Source: Agapetus fuscipes (taxonomy: Eukaryota; Arthropoda; Insecta; Trichoptera; Glossosomatidae). Taken from it: a stretch of DNA of 64,000 nucleotides. Positions 54,082 through 64,000 of this stretch are shown here, one piece after another (positions within the stretch are counted from its first letter, which is position 1; every line of letters starts with the position of its first letter). The stretch is from the NCBI GenBank assembly GCA_951799405.1, contig OX637361.1, positions 5,541,156 to 5,605,155 of the forward strand, in the 5' to 3' direction. A program made the translations under genes and the position numbers. The notes under the pieces are model-generated. The model searched no databases. It was not told the origin of the DNA and saw only the letters and a list, made by a program, of their open reading frames with translations.

Positions 54082-54251
54082 GAGCCCATGCTTTGACAAA
54101 CTAATGATGTATTTGTATGAAGACCTGTCAATCCACGATAAGTGAACAGCTGATTTGTTTCATACAAATATTACAAAATTCGGTAGGTAAGAATGACAGT
54201 ACTGATGAAACTTCTAGTGCATGCACCATTAGTTTGTCAAAGCGTGGGTTC
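54082..54251. mobile_element. Foldback MITE with 25-bp ends
   Basis: Left GAGCCCATGCTTTGACAAAC, right GTTTGTCAAAGCGTGGGTTC, inverted with few mismatches. Interior is not shared elsewhere in the window. Confidence 0.7.
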
Positions 54252-54384
54252 AGGTAAGGCTTTATTTCTAATATTATGCTTATAATCGTATCAGATCTGC
54301 ATCTCAGTTAGTAAAAAAAGCTGTTTACGTTTAGAACCAGAAGGTTAGAGCTTGATCCACACAAAAGGTTGTAAAAACTATACC

Positions 54385-54670
54385 CCGTTTCAGTGTTTAT
54401 TTCAAATTGAATACCAGCAATAACTATAAAAAATCTATGAAAAATAAAGTGCAACTTCTACGCCCACCAAGGGGTAATATTAGATAGAACCTATGTTTTT
54501 TTCCAAACCTGCCATACATCAACCATTTAATTTGAATTGAGGGTTTCTCATTTATTTTGTGGGATAATTAAACGCTAAAAGAGGAAATCATTTCTGACAC
54601 CATTGATGGTAATGAAACCTCAACTCTCTATCTTTGTAGGAAAGCATTTTACCCATTGAACTTTCTAGAG
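54385..54670 (-). repeat. SINE-1, heavily diverged
   Basis: AAGAGGAAATCATTTCTGAC then CACCATTGATGGTAATGAAA correspond to the box B side in reverse; the end TTTTACCCATTGAACTTTCT corresponds to the head. Confidence 0.5.
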
Positions 54671-55301
54671 AATTGATTCCTGAAATCTTCACTTCCTCGG
54701 CATGCAACACAAAGAGTTTGAAGTAAACGTTGCTTTGCTCGATTCCCTGCTCTTAGTTTCGTGTGCTCGGCTGAATTCTGTATTCGATATTTGAAGCGGC
54801 CCGGTGCTTATGAGAACTGCTCCAACAGGCAATGTAAGTGAATTCACTACCAACTCTATGTAACAAATTTCACTTTGTAACTCAACCTTACCGTTAAACA
54901 ACAAAACTAGTAAACTAAAACGCTCCATAGACAGTCTGATTTATTTTCGTATATATTTGCGAAAACGTTTATTTCAATTTAAACGATAAGTTTTATACTT
55001 TGTGTAGTGAACACATGTTACTCAATTCAAGGCAAGGACTCCGTATTAAATTACCCGCAGACTTTATATATTCCGATGCTAATATAAACTTTGATAGGGA
55101 ATCAATAGATTTTATGATATATTATGCTCATTCTGCGTTCACAGAATGTCAATTAATCATTTAAAATGGTGGCTGAAGTGTTATTCGATGAATATGAGAG
55201 TAGGCATATCTGCACCCCAAGTATAAAACCATTGAGTAAGTACTCAACAAGCGCGTAACAGAAAAATGTATGGAATGCAAAGTAGCACAAAATAGTGAGT
55301 A
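54671..55301. other. Non-coding stretch, nothing certain
   Basis: AGTTTTATACTTTGTGTAG near 54990 resembles one MITE-D end. No gene seen. Confidence 0.4.
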
Positions 55302-55725
55302 ATAATAATAATATTAGGATGATTTATTTGGTGAGCGCTGTTTTTGTGTGTATCACACCTCAAGAGCCCTCTGCGAGCTTGGTCGTCGCTGTAGAAATCG
55401 CCAATTCTGAAGCTAGGCTCAGTTGTTGTAAGGTTGGATGGACCTTTCAGTGACCGGTCTTTGGTAAAGGTTTATGAATTTTTCAACTCAGCGAAGAGCA
55501 CATTCGAAATATAAATGGTATATTTTTGTGCTCCGCCGGGATCCGAATCAACAACCTTTCATTTACGAGTCCGAAGTGTTGCCACTGGACTACGGACCGG
55601 TCCAAGATGCCAACGACACGCGGTGTACCTGAGCGGTACCCCATCCAAGTACTATCCGCGCCCAATGTTGCTTAACTTCGGTGATCCATGGGAACCGGTG
55701 CTTTCGACATGGTAACGTCGTTGAC
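55302..55725 (-). repeat. SINE-2 full copy with 5S rRNA-like head
   Basis: Minus strand: 5S-like block 55725-55609 with complete internal promoter parts (complement of TTGCTTAACTTCGGTGATCC and GCGGTACCCCATCCAAGTAC), then the tRNA-like block with box B, the body, the LINE-type tail (plus strand TGAGCGCTGTTTTTGTGTGT then ATCACACCTCAAGAGCCCTC), and an ATT/TAATAATAAT run. The best preserved of the three 5S-bearing copies. Confidence 0.9.
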
Positions 55726-56282
55726 TAACTCAATTTTTGTAACACAATTTTCTGTCTACGCCATGCTTCAGTACTTTCGAAATGTGTTCTACTTAATAGG
55801 TTTGCTGAAGTGAGAAATTATTAAAATTAAAAAGGATTGTGAAATTTTGTGGATTTTCAGTGAAGATATTGTATATGATTAAGGATAATTTTAAAAATAC
55901 ATTTTGTAAAAGAACATAGTTTTACCGTCTCTTTTTTTAGAATATAGAATTTTTGGTATGCTTTATCAATTATTCAGACCTGAATCCAGCCATCGTCAAA
56001 AGCTAAGGAAAAAAAAATGTTAAGGATACCATGGTTTTTTTTTCGATTAAAAAATATAAAAACGGCTAAAATCAACAACCTACAAGTACCCATTGAGCTT
56101 TATTAGTCATGCCCGAAGCAACATACCCTCCGCAAGGAAAGTTGAAACGAGCCGCGTAGAAGACTCTCTTTGGTATATTAGGAACGCGGTCCCTTTTTGA
56201 AGCGCACGGAGGAGTAAATTGTATTGAAAACTGGCCAAATGAAGATCAAATAAATTTCTTAAATGTAAATAAACTTATCACT

Positions 56283-56494
56283 GTCGGTTAAAGTCTGACC
56301 AAATACTGTAAAACAAATTGTTCAATTTGCCAATGTCACCCCTATTTCAAAGGAGGTCGGCCAGAGTTACAGGGCATATGTTCATTTGAGATTAGGTTAT
56401 TATGTTGTAAGTCCACATGTAGCGTGTACAAGCGCGAACTTATACGTGTCTGCTTATGTGAAAGCATTTAATATGAATCTTAAATGTAATATAT
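56283..56494 (+). repeat. Repeat A, left part (split by an LTR element)
   Basis: GTCGGTTAAAGTCTGACCAA, TTGCCAATGTCACCCCTATT, ATGTTCATTTGAGATTAGGT, AATCTTAAATGTAATATAT. The missing end (CTTTGCAATTTAGATTATAG) lies at 57475-57500. Confidence 0.8.
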
Positions 56495-56769
56495 TGTACC
56501 GTTTTTAACAGGTTCAATAGATTTAACTAACTTGTTTAATAAAAACGAGGATTTGTATTTATTTAGATTTATTTTCTGTTCTGTTTTACAATGTTTCAGT
56601 TAGTACTTTACAGGTCGATGCTCAATTACAGAATGCCCGCAAGCGACTGTCCGCTCTCCTTATACGGATCTATCTATTTTGTTCTCGAATAATTATTATT
56701 GTTACAAGTTCTCAGTCTAGAAACACTAGTCGCTTCGAGGATATTCCTTCACACAGCATAATCGTTACA
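56495..56769 (-). repeat. LTR, 275 bp
   Basis: TG...CA ends, next to a polypurine tract, in 3' LTR position relative to the ORF. Confidence 0.75.
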
Positions 56770-57478
56770 TTGCCCCCTCCTTAGGCTGTTCCGTCCCGGA
56801 ACAGTCTTGAACCTGGAGCATGCCGGTATCTGCAAGATGTCCCTCGACTGCATCCGGATCTAGAGAAGAAGTAACAATTCACCGTCCGGTCGTCTGGGTG
56901 TCTTCTCTGCAGCTGCTCGCAGCACACCAGGATTACGATGCCAGTATTTTCGAAGACAGTTTCCATTATGTTCCTGATGATCCTCCAGTCTCGTCCTGCT
57001 GGTCCACCACCCATCTTTGGTACGGCCAGCTTGGAAATGCCGGCTTGCATCAGTTGGTCCCGTAGATGCACGAGGCTGTCCCACAGGTCTTGATAACCAG
57101 TCTTCTCCGAAACTGTCATCCTTGTCACCAGGCAGTATGCGTGACGCTCTTCACCAGGTAGTCGTAATGCTCTCCCTGCAATAGGCCCCGACTCCACCGG
57201 TGCTGTTACCTTGCCGAACTTATTACGGAATGCTCCAGCAACCCCGCGAGACATGTCCAGGTCTTCAGCCGTGCAACAAGCCATGGCGTAGTTAGATGGT
57301 ACAGCAAAGAGATCCTGTTGGACTTCTTTGGTAATGTCATGCCGAATTTTTTGCCCATCTTGTGCTTCAACCCAAAAATCATCAAAAGTGGCTGCTCCCT
57401 TAAATCCGGCACACCTTCGTACTCTTTGCTCCGGGCTGTCATCGTGGTTGTTTCCCAGATATGGTGTGAGGCGGCTTT
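56495..57478 (-). mobile_element. 5'-truncated LTR retrotransposon with macro-domain ORF
   Basis: On the minus strand: internal sequence starting GCCGCCTCACACCATATCTG, the ORF below, a purine tract GGAGGGGGCAA directly after the stop codon, then a 275-bp LTR (56769-56495) starting TGTAACG and ending GGTACA. The opposite LTR and most of the interior are missing. It sits in repeat A with no visible target duplication or loss. Confidence 0.75.
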
Positions 57479-57482
57479 GCAA
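56781..57482 (-). CDS. Retroelement 3' ORF: macro domain + CCCH zinc finger
   Basis: About 233 codons without a stop, open at its 5' end; the true N-terminus is lost (the first codon in frame is TTG in the flanking repeat). Residues about 35-200 read as a macro (ADP-ribose-binding) domain: HDITKEVQQDLFAVPSNYAM, then SRGVAGAFRNKFG for the phosphate-binding part, then LAVPKMGGGPAGRDWRIIRN for the second loop and helix, closest in style to TARG1/Poa1-type ADP-ribosyl hydrolases. Near the C-terminus CYFFSRSGCSRGTSCRYRH is a CCCH finger (C-x7-C-x5-C-x3-H), probably RNA-binding. The stop abuts the polypurine tract, so this is the last coding segment of the element, either the Pol C-terminus or an accessory ORF. 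Role is unknown; removing host ADP-ribose marks is a guess. Confidence 0.75.
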   Translation of the reverse strand: MQSRLTPYLGNNHDDSPEQRVRRCAGFKGAATFDDFWVEAQDGQKIRHDITKEVQQDLFAVPSNYAMACCTAEDLDMSRGVAGAFRNKFGKVTAPVESGPIAGRALRLPGEERHAYCLVTRMTVSEKTGYQDLWDSLVHLRDQLMQAGISKLAVPKMGGGPAGRDWRIIRNIMETVFENTGIVILVCCEQLQRRHPDDRTVNCYFFSRSGCSRGTSCRYRHAPGSRLFRDGTA

Positions 57483-58732
57483 TTTAGATTATAGATTGTG
57501 ATCATTGAAATACAAGTTAAATTAAAATTCAAAGCTACAGTTATCATGAAGTGTGCATTTAAGTTTTAAATTAAGTTTTGTTTCAATCAAATCAAATCTC
57601 AGGAACGTAGAACAGCTTTTAATAATCAAGTAATTATTTTCTGCATTTTACAAATCTAAAATTTGTATTTACATTTAGATTGATATGAAAAATATATAAT
57701 TTTAACTGATAATTTCAAATACGTTTAATGCGCAAACGTTCAAACACTTTGTATTCATAAAATAAAGTAATCATATATTTGTCCTTGATTTCATAACGTT
57801 TTCCTTAGCTGGCTTTCACTTTTACAATAAAGAATTCTAAGTGAATTTAATAAACTCACTTGAAGTAAATATGCAATAACTGTGCTCCATAAACTATTAC
57901 TACAAAAATAAATATGCTTTTGGCCAGTTTATTTTATCAAGCGATCCTGTGTGTATGCTTTGGCTAAACCTGACACTGGCTATAGAACTAAGACCTCTCT
58001 AAAAGGTCCCAAAGGAGGTACACGGCTCCCTACAAAGTGCGGAGCCTACACGAGACATTAGGGTAGTTTTTTACTCTTATCAGGTACGGAAAAGATTTTT
58101 ATTTTGCTGCGCCCAAGAGAGATAGAACCTTCGAGAGTTTATTCTTCTTTAGAAATTGAAAGTAATAAATGAACGACCATATTTTGAATATTTTCATTTT
58201 GCTTTTGATGTTTATTAAACGAGATCCTTTTTCAATAAAAAATGTTGAAAATATTTTTTACCTCTTCATACAGTTTAAATGGACAGGTTTTTTTTTTGGA
58301 AAATTAGTTAATTAGCTCTAAAAATATTACTCAATATATTTTTTAATGCTTTCTATTATCTGAAACCACTGCATATATCAGAAAAGGTATCATACTTAAT
58401 ATAAACGAAAAATATATTTATGAAAATAATACAAAAATAGGGATAATCCTATTTGCTAGATTTGTAGATGTTTAATTTTGGAATTTTTATTTTCATTAAC
58501 ACCCACGTTTCCTTTTAAAAATAAAGCTTTTAAATGCTTAATAATTCACATTCATTAATACATAATTTGAAACAAAGATGTTTTTAATATGTTTCTTGGA
58601 AATTTCTCCAATATTTTTTCTCCCCCATCTTTTGTTGTCGTGTCTTGAAAAATTGGTACCTTTCTTCCATCTTCCTGAAAGACTATTTACAGTTCATTAA
58701 AAAACAGGTATGCGCACTTATACAATAGCACT

Positions 58733-58882
58733 CTAAGTATAAAATTTTACGTTCTAACTCAGCCACAGCGTTAACCCAAAATGTCCTGAAAAGAAACTTT
58801 TAGTAGAGGCACTGCTTTAGTTTTTCTATATATTTTTTGTGAATCTTTATGGTGGAGTAAAAACGTTAGGTTTTATACTCAA
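58733..58882. mobile_element. MITE-D copy
   Basis: CTAAGTATAAAATTTTACGT and TCAGCCACAGCGTTAACCC at the left; AAACGTTAGGTTTTATACTC at the right; AGAGGCACTGCTTTAGTTTT in the middle. Confidence 0.65.
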
Positions 58883-59621
58883 AAGATAGGGCTGATGGAT
58901 GAATAACGGACTAAGATTTCCCTTGAGTCATTTGGGATTCATGGCTCTACAACGTAAAACCCCGGACAACAAAAAAAGGGTAAGACAAAAAAAATATGAA
59001 GCCCTTGGATGCGTAGATACCGAGCTATGAAAAAGTCTTTCCAAGTTAAGTACAACGTCTTTTTTTAATTATTTTTAAAAGTAGGTTTTTTCAATTTTAG
59101 TTAAGTCTGTATGAAGGAAGGTAAGTTTTTTAGGATATTGCCATAAAATTACAGTGGAAATGATCATGCGACGCAGAAGAAAATTTATAAGAAAGAAAAC
59201 GTTGAAAATTACGTCGAAGAAAACCATTCACTTCTTTCATTGCATTTAATTCAACATCATAAATATCGCTAAAATTCAATTAAATATTCCAATTAATAGA
59301 ATGGAAAAGTTGGTTGATACACAATTACATTTTATCGGGCTTTGTGAATGGGTATTTATTTAAACCTTTGACATGGGTACAAAAACCAAAAAAACTATAA
59401 TACCTTCATTAGTTTGAGCCAATGTTTCATTATTCTGTTACATTATTGTATTGATTTTCAAATCGTTATCTTTTCAATATCCATGAAAGTACTAAAAGTA
59501 GTAAATAACCTACTAAGTATGTTCATCCATTCGATTTAATAGTTCTCAAACTCTTTCCTACCACTCTTATCTTTTTATCGCGAAGCATACTTCGATATTG
59601 TGTTACTTTTATGCAATCTGA

Positions 59622-59771
59622 GTCTCCAAGCCTTCACCTCTCGTTTAAACTCAGCCTTAACGTTTAAGAAAAATACACTGGAACAAAACATCTCACTAAA
59701 GGTGTTGTTTTAGTTTCCATATGTTTTAATAAAACGCTATTGCTGAGTTTAAATGTGAAGTTTTATACTTG
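59622..59771. mobile_element. MITE-D copy
   Basis: Left CGTTTAAACTCAGCCTTAAC, right AACGCTATTGCTGAGTTTAA and ATGTGAAGTTTTATACTTG. The right end is the best preserved in the window. Confidence 0.7.
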
Positions 59772-60083
59772 TAAAAGTACCGCAAAGCGCTCACCATCAT
59801 TCCGAACACGCGCCATACAAAACGCCTTCGTATTCCTGAGGAAAAATAATAAAATAGCGAGTTTCCCATAAAGCCATACCACGTACGCGTAGTTTTGCGC
59901 TTCCAACAATATTCTCCGATCGAGTTTTCAAGACGAATAAGAGGTCGCTGTGTTGTGAGCGAGAGCATTGTCGAGTGGAAGGAAAATCTCTCAAAGAATA
60001 TTGGATGGTTGCTGTCGATGTTGATGGCCGGTGATTATTTTCTGAATTTGCTCTGCATTGGCTGAAAATCCCTGAGAGGATCA

Positions 60084-60440
60084 CTTTTAAAGTCGGTTTG
60101 CTCACCTTCAAAGCACTGCGTGGGAGTGCTCCGGGGTACCTGATGGAGCTGGTGTTTCCAGCTACTACAACCTCGCGCGGACAAACACTGAGGTCAGCTG
60201 CATCAAAAAGCAGCTACCTGGACATCCCTGCAAGAAGACCCCACACTGTTTTTGGAGACAGAGCATTCGGAGGCAGACGCTCTAATGACTTGGAACGCTA
60301 TTCCCGCCTCACTAAGGGAACTGGATATGGAGAGACCATTTAAAAGAGGTCTCAAGACTCACCTCTTCGTCCAGTCATACGGACAAGCGCCTTTGTAGTG
60401 ACACACTTTCATAAAAGGCGCTATACAAATTTTGTCTTAT
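60084..60440 (+). pseudogene. CR1/L2-group LINE 3' remnant, frameshifted
   Basis: LTFKALRGSAPGYLMELVFP and RRPHTVFGDRAF in one frame, then in another frame LMTWNAIPASLRELDMERPF and GLKTHLFVQSYG before a stop. This follows the order of the LINE at 27632-30213 (VYKAVNGTAPSYL, FGDRAF, EWNRLPP, ALKTHLY) but is a different, older family. The frameshift lies near 60270. Confidence 0.75.
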
Positions 60441-60983
60441 CTATCTTTTTTATAAGTTGACAGAATCAGGAGGGTCAAGTTATAAAATCAATTAGTTTAA
60501 ATATTGTAGATTTTATGTAAAATCGATTATACCTCGAATAATTATTGTATTCGTTAATAGTTTCATGTGGTTTCATGGATTGACAGCTTTAGGGCCATCA
60601 ACTGTATTTTTAAGTTTATTAACTGTTATTACTTTATAGGCTGACAGATTTAAAATACGCAATCGTTATATTAAATTATCTCAAAGGTTGTCAGCGTTAG
60701 GAGTATCTTCCGTATTAATTTTATAAGTTGGTAGCTTTGGAAGTGTCTACCATGATAACGTTTATACATTGACAGCTTTAAGAGTGTCAATTGTATTTAT
60801 TTTAAAGTTTATTTTGAACTTTATGTTTCAAGAAAAATTATAACAATCGAGTATGTTATCAGTAGAGTTTATTTTATGATGACCCAATTGGATGATGCAT
60901 AAAAAACACGCTACATTAGTGTAAAATTTTGAAATAATTGTCCTAATTACCAGAGAAATAATTTCGACCATTCGATATCCGAT

Positions 60984-61139
60984 CACCCCCACTTCAACTG
61001 AAGTGGTTGGCGTAAGGCCGGCCCCCTTACCTGTAAAAATAAATAGGTTCAACTCGACACATGCGACCCCTTCGGGGATAACGCGGCAAGAAGTTACACT
61101 ATATGTGTAGCTTAGTTGCGTTTTTTTTTTTTTTTTTTG
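60984..61139 (+). repeat. SINE-1 3' half
   Basis: CACCCCCACTTCAACTGAAG, GTTGGCGTAAGGCCGGCCCC, CCTGTAAAAATAAATAGG, GACCCCTTCGGGGATAACGC, GTGTAGCTTAGTTGCG, then a long T run. The T run shows the native 3' end. Confidence 0.85.
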
Positions 61140-62238
61140 CGATATTCTGAATTAAATATAATTTTTGAATTCGTAAAATGTTTTATGCTGAAAATAAACA
61201 TTTATTATAAAGGTCGTAAATAATCTATTTCTAACACAAAACCATTATGATATCAAGTCAAGAAAAAGTAGAAACTCAATCATTGTGTTATCAACTTGAC
61301 TGAATACTCATTTTTAATTTGATTCGAAAAATTGACTGGTTCTAAAAATGTATTGTAATGTAAATAGTAGATTAATATAGGTTTACATCGTAGGTAGTAA
61401 TAGTTATTATAGCATTGTGTCAAAAGTAGGTTAATATAGGTGTACACCGTAGGTAGCAATAGACCTGAGAAATCTAAAAATTAAATGATCCTTTAGTAGT
61501 CTCGAACTTGGTAGAATATGCGGGAATGTGCTGGCAAAATTAGTCACTGGAAAGTACTGTATGTGAAGTATATAAGGCGGAAAATTGAGTTTGCTAAGCC
61601 AGTGCGATAGCTGGATTTGATTTGAAGAGTGTAAGCGATACCAAAATGTGAAAAAATAAATTTGTGTTACCAAAATAGTGAAAAATAAATGTAAAATTTG
61701 TAAAATAATTAAGTGTAAATAAAGATCATGAAAGAAGACATTGTGTGTTTTAATTTATAGACTTTTCGAATCTACAAACATAACAGTATCATTTAACGAA
61801 TACATTCAGAACTTTATTTCTTTTTCCACTTTTTATGATGCTAGAAACCTGTTCCATTTTTCACTCTGGAATGATACAATGGTCTTTTTTATTTCTACGG
61901 AGGCACTAAATCAATGATCTCAGTAAATAAACTGTCTTCTGAATGCATAAACCAGTTCAGGGGGGAATCATTTCCGTTTTGAATGTATAAGGAACGATTC
62001 GTCTACATACGTACGTGGATAGAACATTTCATTTACATACGTGTGCAGGCTTTATGGTAGAACCTCGATTATCCCAGCTATTGTGGACCGCGCCTACCAA
62101 GTTTAATGAAAATCATAATTCGGACTTTTTTGATACACAGTAAAATACGAGTAAATTCACATTTTATTGTATTTTTTTTTTAAACGTAAAGAGTAATGCA
62201 AGTTGTATGTTGGTATTTATACGTTTATAGGCTGGTTT
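61140..62238. other. AT-rich stretch, nothing recognised
   Basis: GTAGGTTAATATAGGTGTAC-like sequence occurs twice (near 61369 and 61427), a short local duplication. No gene seen. Confidence 0.45.
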
Positions 62239-62491
62239 CCCTGACTTAAAGGTTGGTATCAGGCTGACCACCCATTCTGTAAAAAATGGTTTACTTTTCC
62301 AATGTCAACCCATTTTTAGGGAAGGTTGGCAAAATTACTGGGCTTATATTCATTTGAGGTTTCGTTTTTATATTGTAAGTACAAATGCAGCATTTGTAAG
62401 CGAGAACTTACACGTTTCTGTTTGGGCGCATGCATTTAATATGTGCTTTAAATGTCAATATGTCTTTACATCTTAGATTAGATAAGATTAG
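62239..62491 (+). repeat. Repeat A, full copy
   Basis: CCCTGACTTAAAGGTTGGTA to ATCTTAGATTAGATAAGATT, with the GATTA-type tail present. Confidence 0.8.
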
Positions 62492-62652
62492 TTGTAAGTT
62501 CTATTAATCGTAGTTGAATCGAGCTCGGATAATCAGGACTCTACTGTAAATAAAGACACGTAGTCTACATATGTACGCGTAGGCAATATGTAACGACACT
62601 TCGTCTACGTGTGTGGGCGATATATTTGCACAGGTAGCTTAGCACAGGTAGC

Positions 62653-62792
62653 TCCCAGGTAGAGTAACACAGGTACAAATGCCCAGGTAGAGTATCACAG
62701 GTACAAATGCCCAGGTAGAGTAACACAGGTACAAATGCCCAGGTAGAGTAACACAGGTACAAATGCCCAGGTAGAGTAACACAGGTACAAAT
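62653..62792. repeat. 28-bp minisatellite, 5 units
   Basis: Unit GCCCAGGTAGAGTAACACAG plus GTACAAAT at 62653, 62681, 62709, 62737 and 62765. Nearly perfect, so recently amplified. Reading frames across it are repeat artefacts. Confidence 0.95.
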
Positions 62793-63592
62793 GCTAGGTT
62801 TTGTATGAACGTCGTTTTACTTTGATTCTCACAATCTGCTTTGGTGTCGCGCCGAGATTTTCCGTCAAATTAAAAATGAGACTGAAAAGTGGAATAGTGT
62901 GGCACAGGATTGTAGAACTGTGAAAAAAGGTGGATCACGAAGGGCTGGAAAATTAAAAGTTTTATTTACTTGTAGCCATTCAAACAATTCAGAAAATATT
63001 ATCTGGTCACTTTGTTTAACTTTCGTTTGGAAACACACATTCTTGAAATCAATATTTATATTTTGTTTGAAGTTAAATTAACTGAAAACTGTAGTTTTTT
63101 GGTTGACTCATAAATAGCAACTGAATTCTGCAATCAAAACGAATATTTCAAGGCAAGGTTTTATGTCTAAGTACCTGTATGATAGGTGCTATCTTTGAAT
63201 TTATTTGGATAGGATCACTTGAAATGTCAAAGAAATGCAGTCACTGTTGCAATGGAAAAATTAAGTTACTACTGATAAAATATAATTTTGACTTTAACGT
63301 GTTTTTTCTCTTAAAATGATACGATAAGTAACTTTGATGAAATTCAATGATTATTTACTCATTTTTTCTTGCTTTTTTGTGATTTTTTTCCTTTGCCACC
63401 CCCTATCTCTCTGAAATGAAAAGCCCCATAATGCCATGGAGAGAACAGTTACTTTGATTGCATTGCACAATGTATATTTTCCTCAATTCTATTTGTTTCT
63501 CCTCATCTATTTACTAGTTTTCCTCACACGCCTTCTAGTTCTTTTTTCACAACACGTAACTGTACACCATACAATTAAACTAACCAGTACCT
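62793..63592. other. AT-rich stretch, nothing recognised
   Basis: One 60-codon open frame at 62899-63081 has no family features. Confidence 0.4.
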
Positions 63593-63714
63593 CAAGTACA
63601 AAAATCCACGTTTAAATAGAGTCATAGCGTTTACTAAAAGAATAAACGAAGCGCCTCTAGAAAGCGTATTAGTTTATCTATATGTTCCTGTTTAAGAGCA
63701 TAGTTTTATACTTG
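63593..63714. mobile_element. MITE-D copy
   Basis: CAAGTACAAAAATCCACGTT and GAGCATAGTTTTATACTTG as inverted ends; GCGCCTCTAGAAAGCGTATT in the centre. Confidence 0.6.
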
Positions 63715-63857
63715 ATGAACAAGTATTTTGACTGTTCACCACACAGTAAAACTACCCAGTACCCCAAGTACAAAATTTTACAATTTTATTGATTGTAGAG
63801 GCATTAACTTTGTAATCGTTCATCATTAATGATAAAAGAAAAACAGTTTTGTTTTCG

Positions 63858-64000
63858 ATTACGTGAGTATATTTTTATATACCACAACCGGTTTCGCAAT
63901 CATCCGTTCGCATCATCAGGTGGATAAATTAATACTAATTGATGATGCGAACGGATGTTTGCGAAACCGGTTGTGGTATATAAAAATATACTCACGTAAT
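63858..64000. mobile_element. Palindromic Penelope-like terminal repeat, cut by window end
   Basis: Two arms of about 61 bp in inverted orientation: left ATTACGTGAGTATATTTTTA, CCACAACCGGTTTCGCAATC; right GTTTGCGAAACCGGTTGTGG and TAAAAATATACTCACGTAAT. The minus strand of the left arm contains a complete hammerhead core at 63882-63923. A related arm without the core is at 23850-23900. Confidence 0.65.

Larger units (their letters stand above)
57501..60083. other. AT-rich stretch with two MITE-D copies
   Basis: MITE-D copies at 58733-58882 and 59622-59771. No coding region supported. Confidence 0.5.

Noticed and set aside
56781..57482. A host macro-domain gene
   Set aside because: The stop codon touches a polypurine tract and an LTR, and the frame enters flanking repeat sequence at its 5' end.
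62653..62792. A CRISPR array
   Set aside because: Units are directly adjacent 28-bp repeats with no unique spacers, in a eukaryotic intron.
63940..63976. A second hammerhead on the plus strand of the terminal palindrome
   Set aside because: The core reads UUGAUGA instead of CUGAUGA and the upstream bases cannot form stem I with GUGG.

Overview
The window is repeat-rich, AT-rich nuclear DNA from an arthropod, most likely an insect. The evidence is the TTAGG (arthropod telomere-type) motif, arthropod-style transposable elements, and one coding exon that reads like the insect RacGEF gene still life (sif/Tiam family). That exon (12085-12233, + strand, phase 0 to phase 2, AG/GT splice sites) is the only host coding sequence I can support. 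The rest reads as intron of that gene, at least about 12 kb upstream and 51 kb downstream of the exon, packed with mobile elements. There are no prokaryotic features, operons or CRISPR arrays.

Layout. 1-12 kb: decayed LINE 3' ends, tRNA-derived SINE copies, small foldback MITEs and a 250-bp GATTA-tailed repeat ('repeat A'). 12.1 kb: the host exon. 13-27 kb: more SINEs (including 5S rRNA/tRNA chimeras), several inverted-repeat MITEs, a 25-bp CpG-rich minisatellite (16.6 kb), a 420-bp MITE monomer in three tandem copies (19.1-20.4 kb), and Penelope-like terminal repeats with hammerhead-ribozyme-like cores (23.2 and 24.3 kb). 27.6-30.2 kb: a 5'-truncated CR1/L2-group LINE with an intact reverse transcriptase. 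30.2-51.6 kb: a chain of four Helitron-like elements (A-D) carrying ATGT microsatellites; A contains a TTAGG-bearing satellite, and D is split by a complete 13.8-kb Ty3/gypsy retrotransposon on the minus strand (35030-48797) with two nearly identical 2931-bp LTRs, intact gag and pol, and a textbook -1 frameshift site between them. 51.6-64 kb: foldbacks, a full 5S/tRNA SINE, a truncated LTR element whose last ORF encodes a macro domain plus CCCH zinc finger (56495-57478), another LINE remnant (60.1 kb), minisatellites, and a palindromic Penelope-like terminal repeat at the right edge.

How the parts relate. The LINE at 27.6-30.2 kb and the 5S/tRNA SINEs end in the same roughly 40-bp 3' sequence, so the LINE is a plausible source of the machinery that mobilised the SINE. 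Nesting gives a relative order: SINE and repeat A lie inside the Helitron-like units; these were tandemly arranged or duplicated; then SINE and repeat A gains or losses made the two long copies differ; last, the gypsy element entered copy D (1 difference noticed between its LTRs). The family names I coin (repeat A, SINE-1, SINE-2, MITE-B, MITE-D) are local labels, not database names. Boundaries of decayed repeats are approximate.
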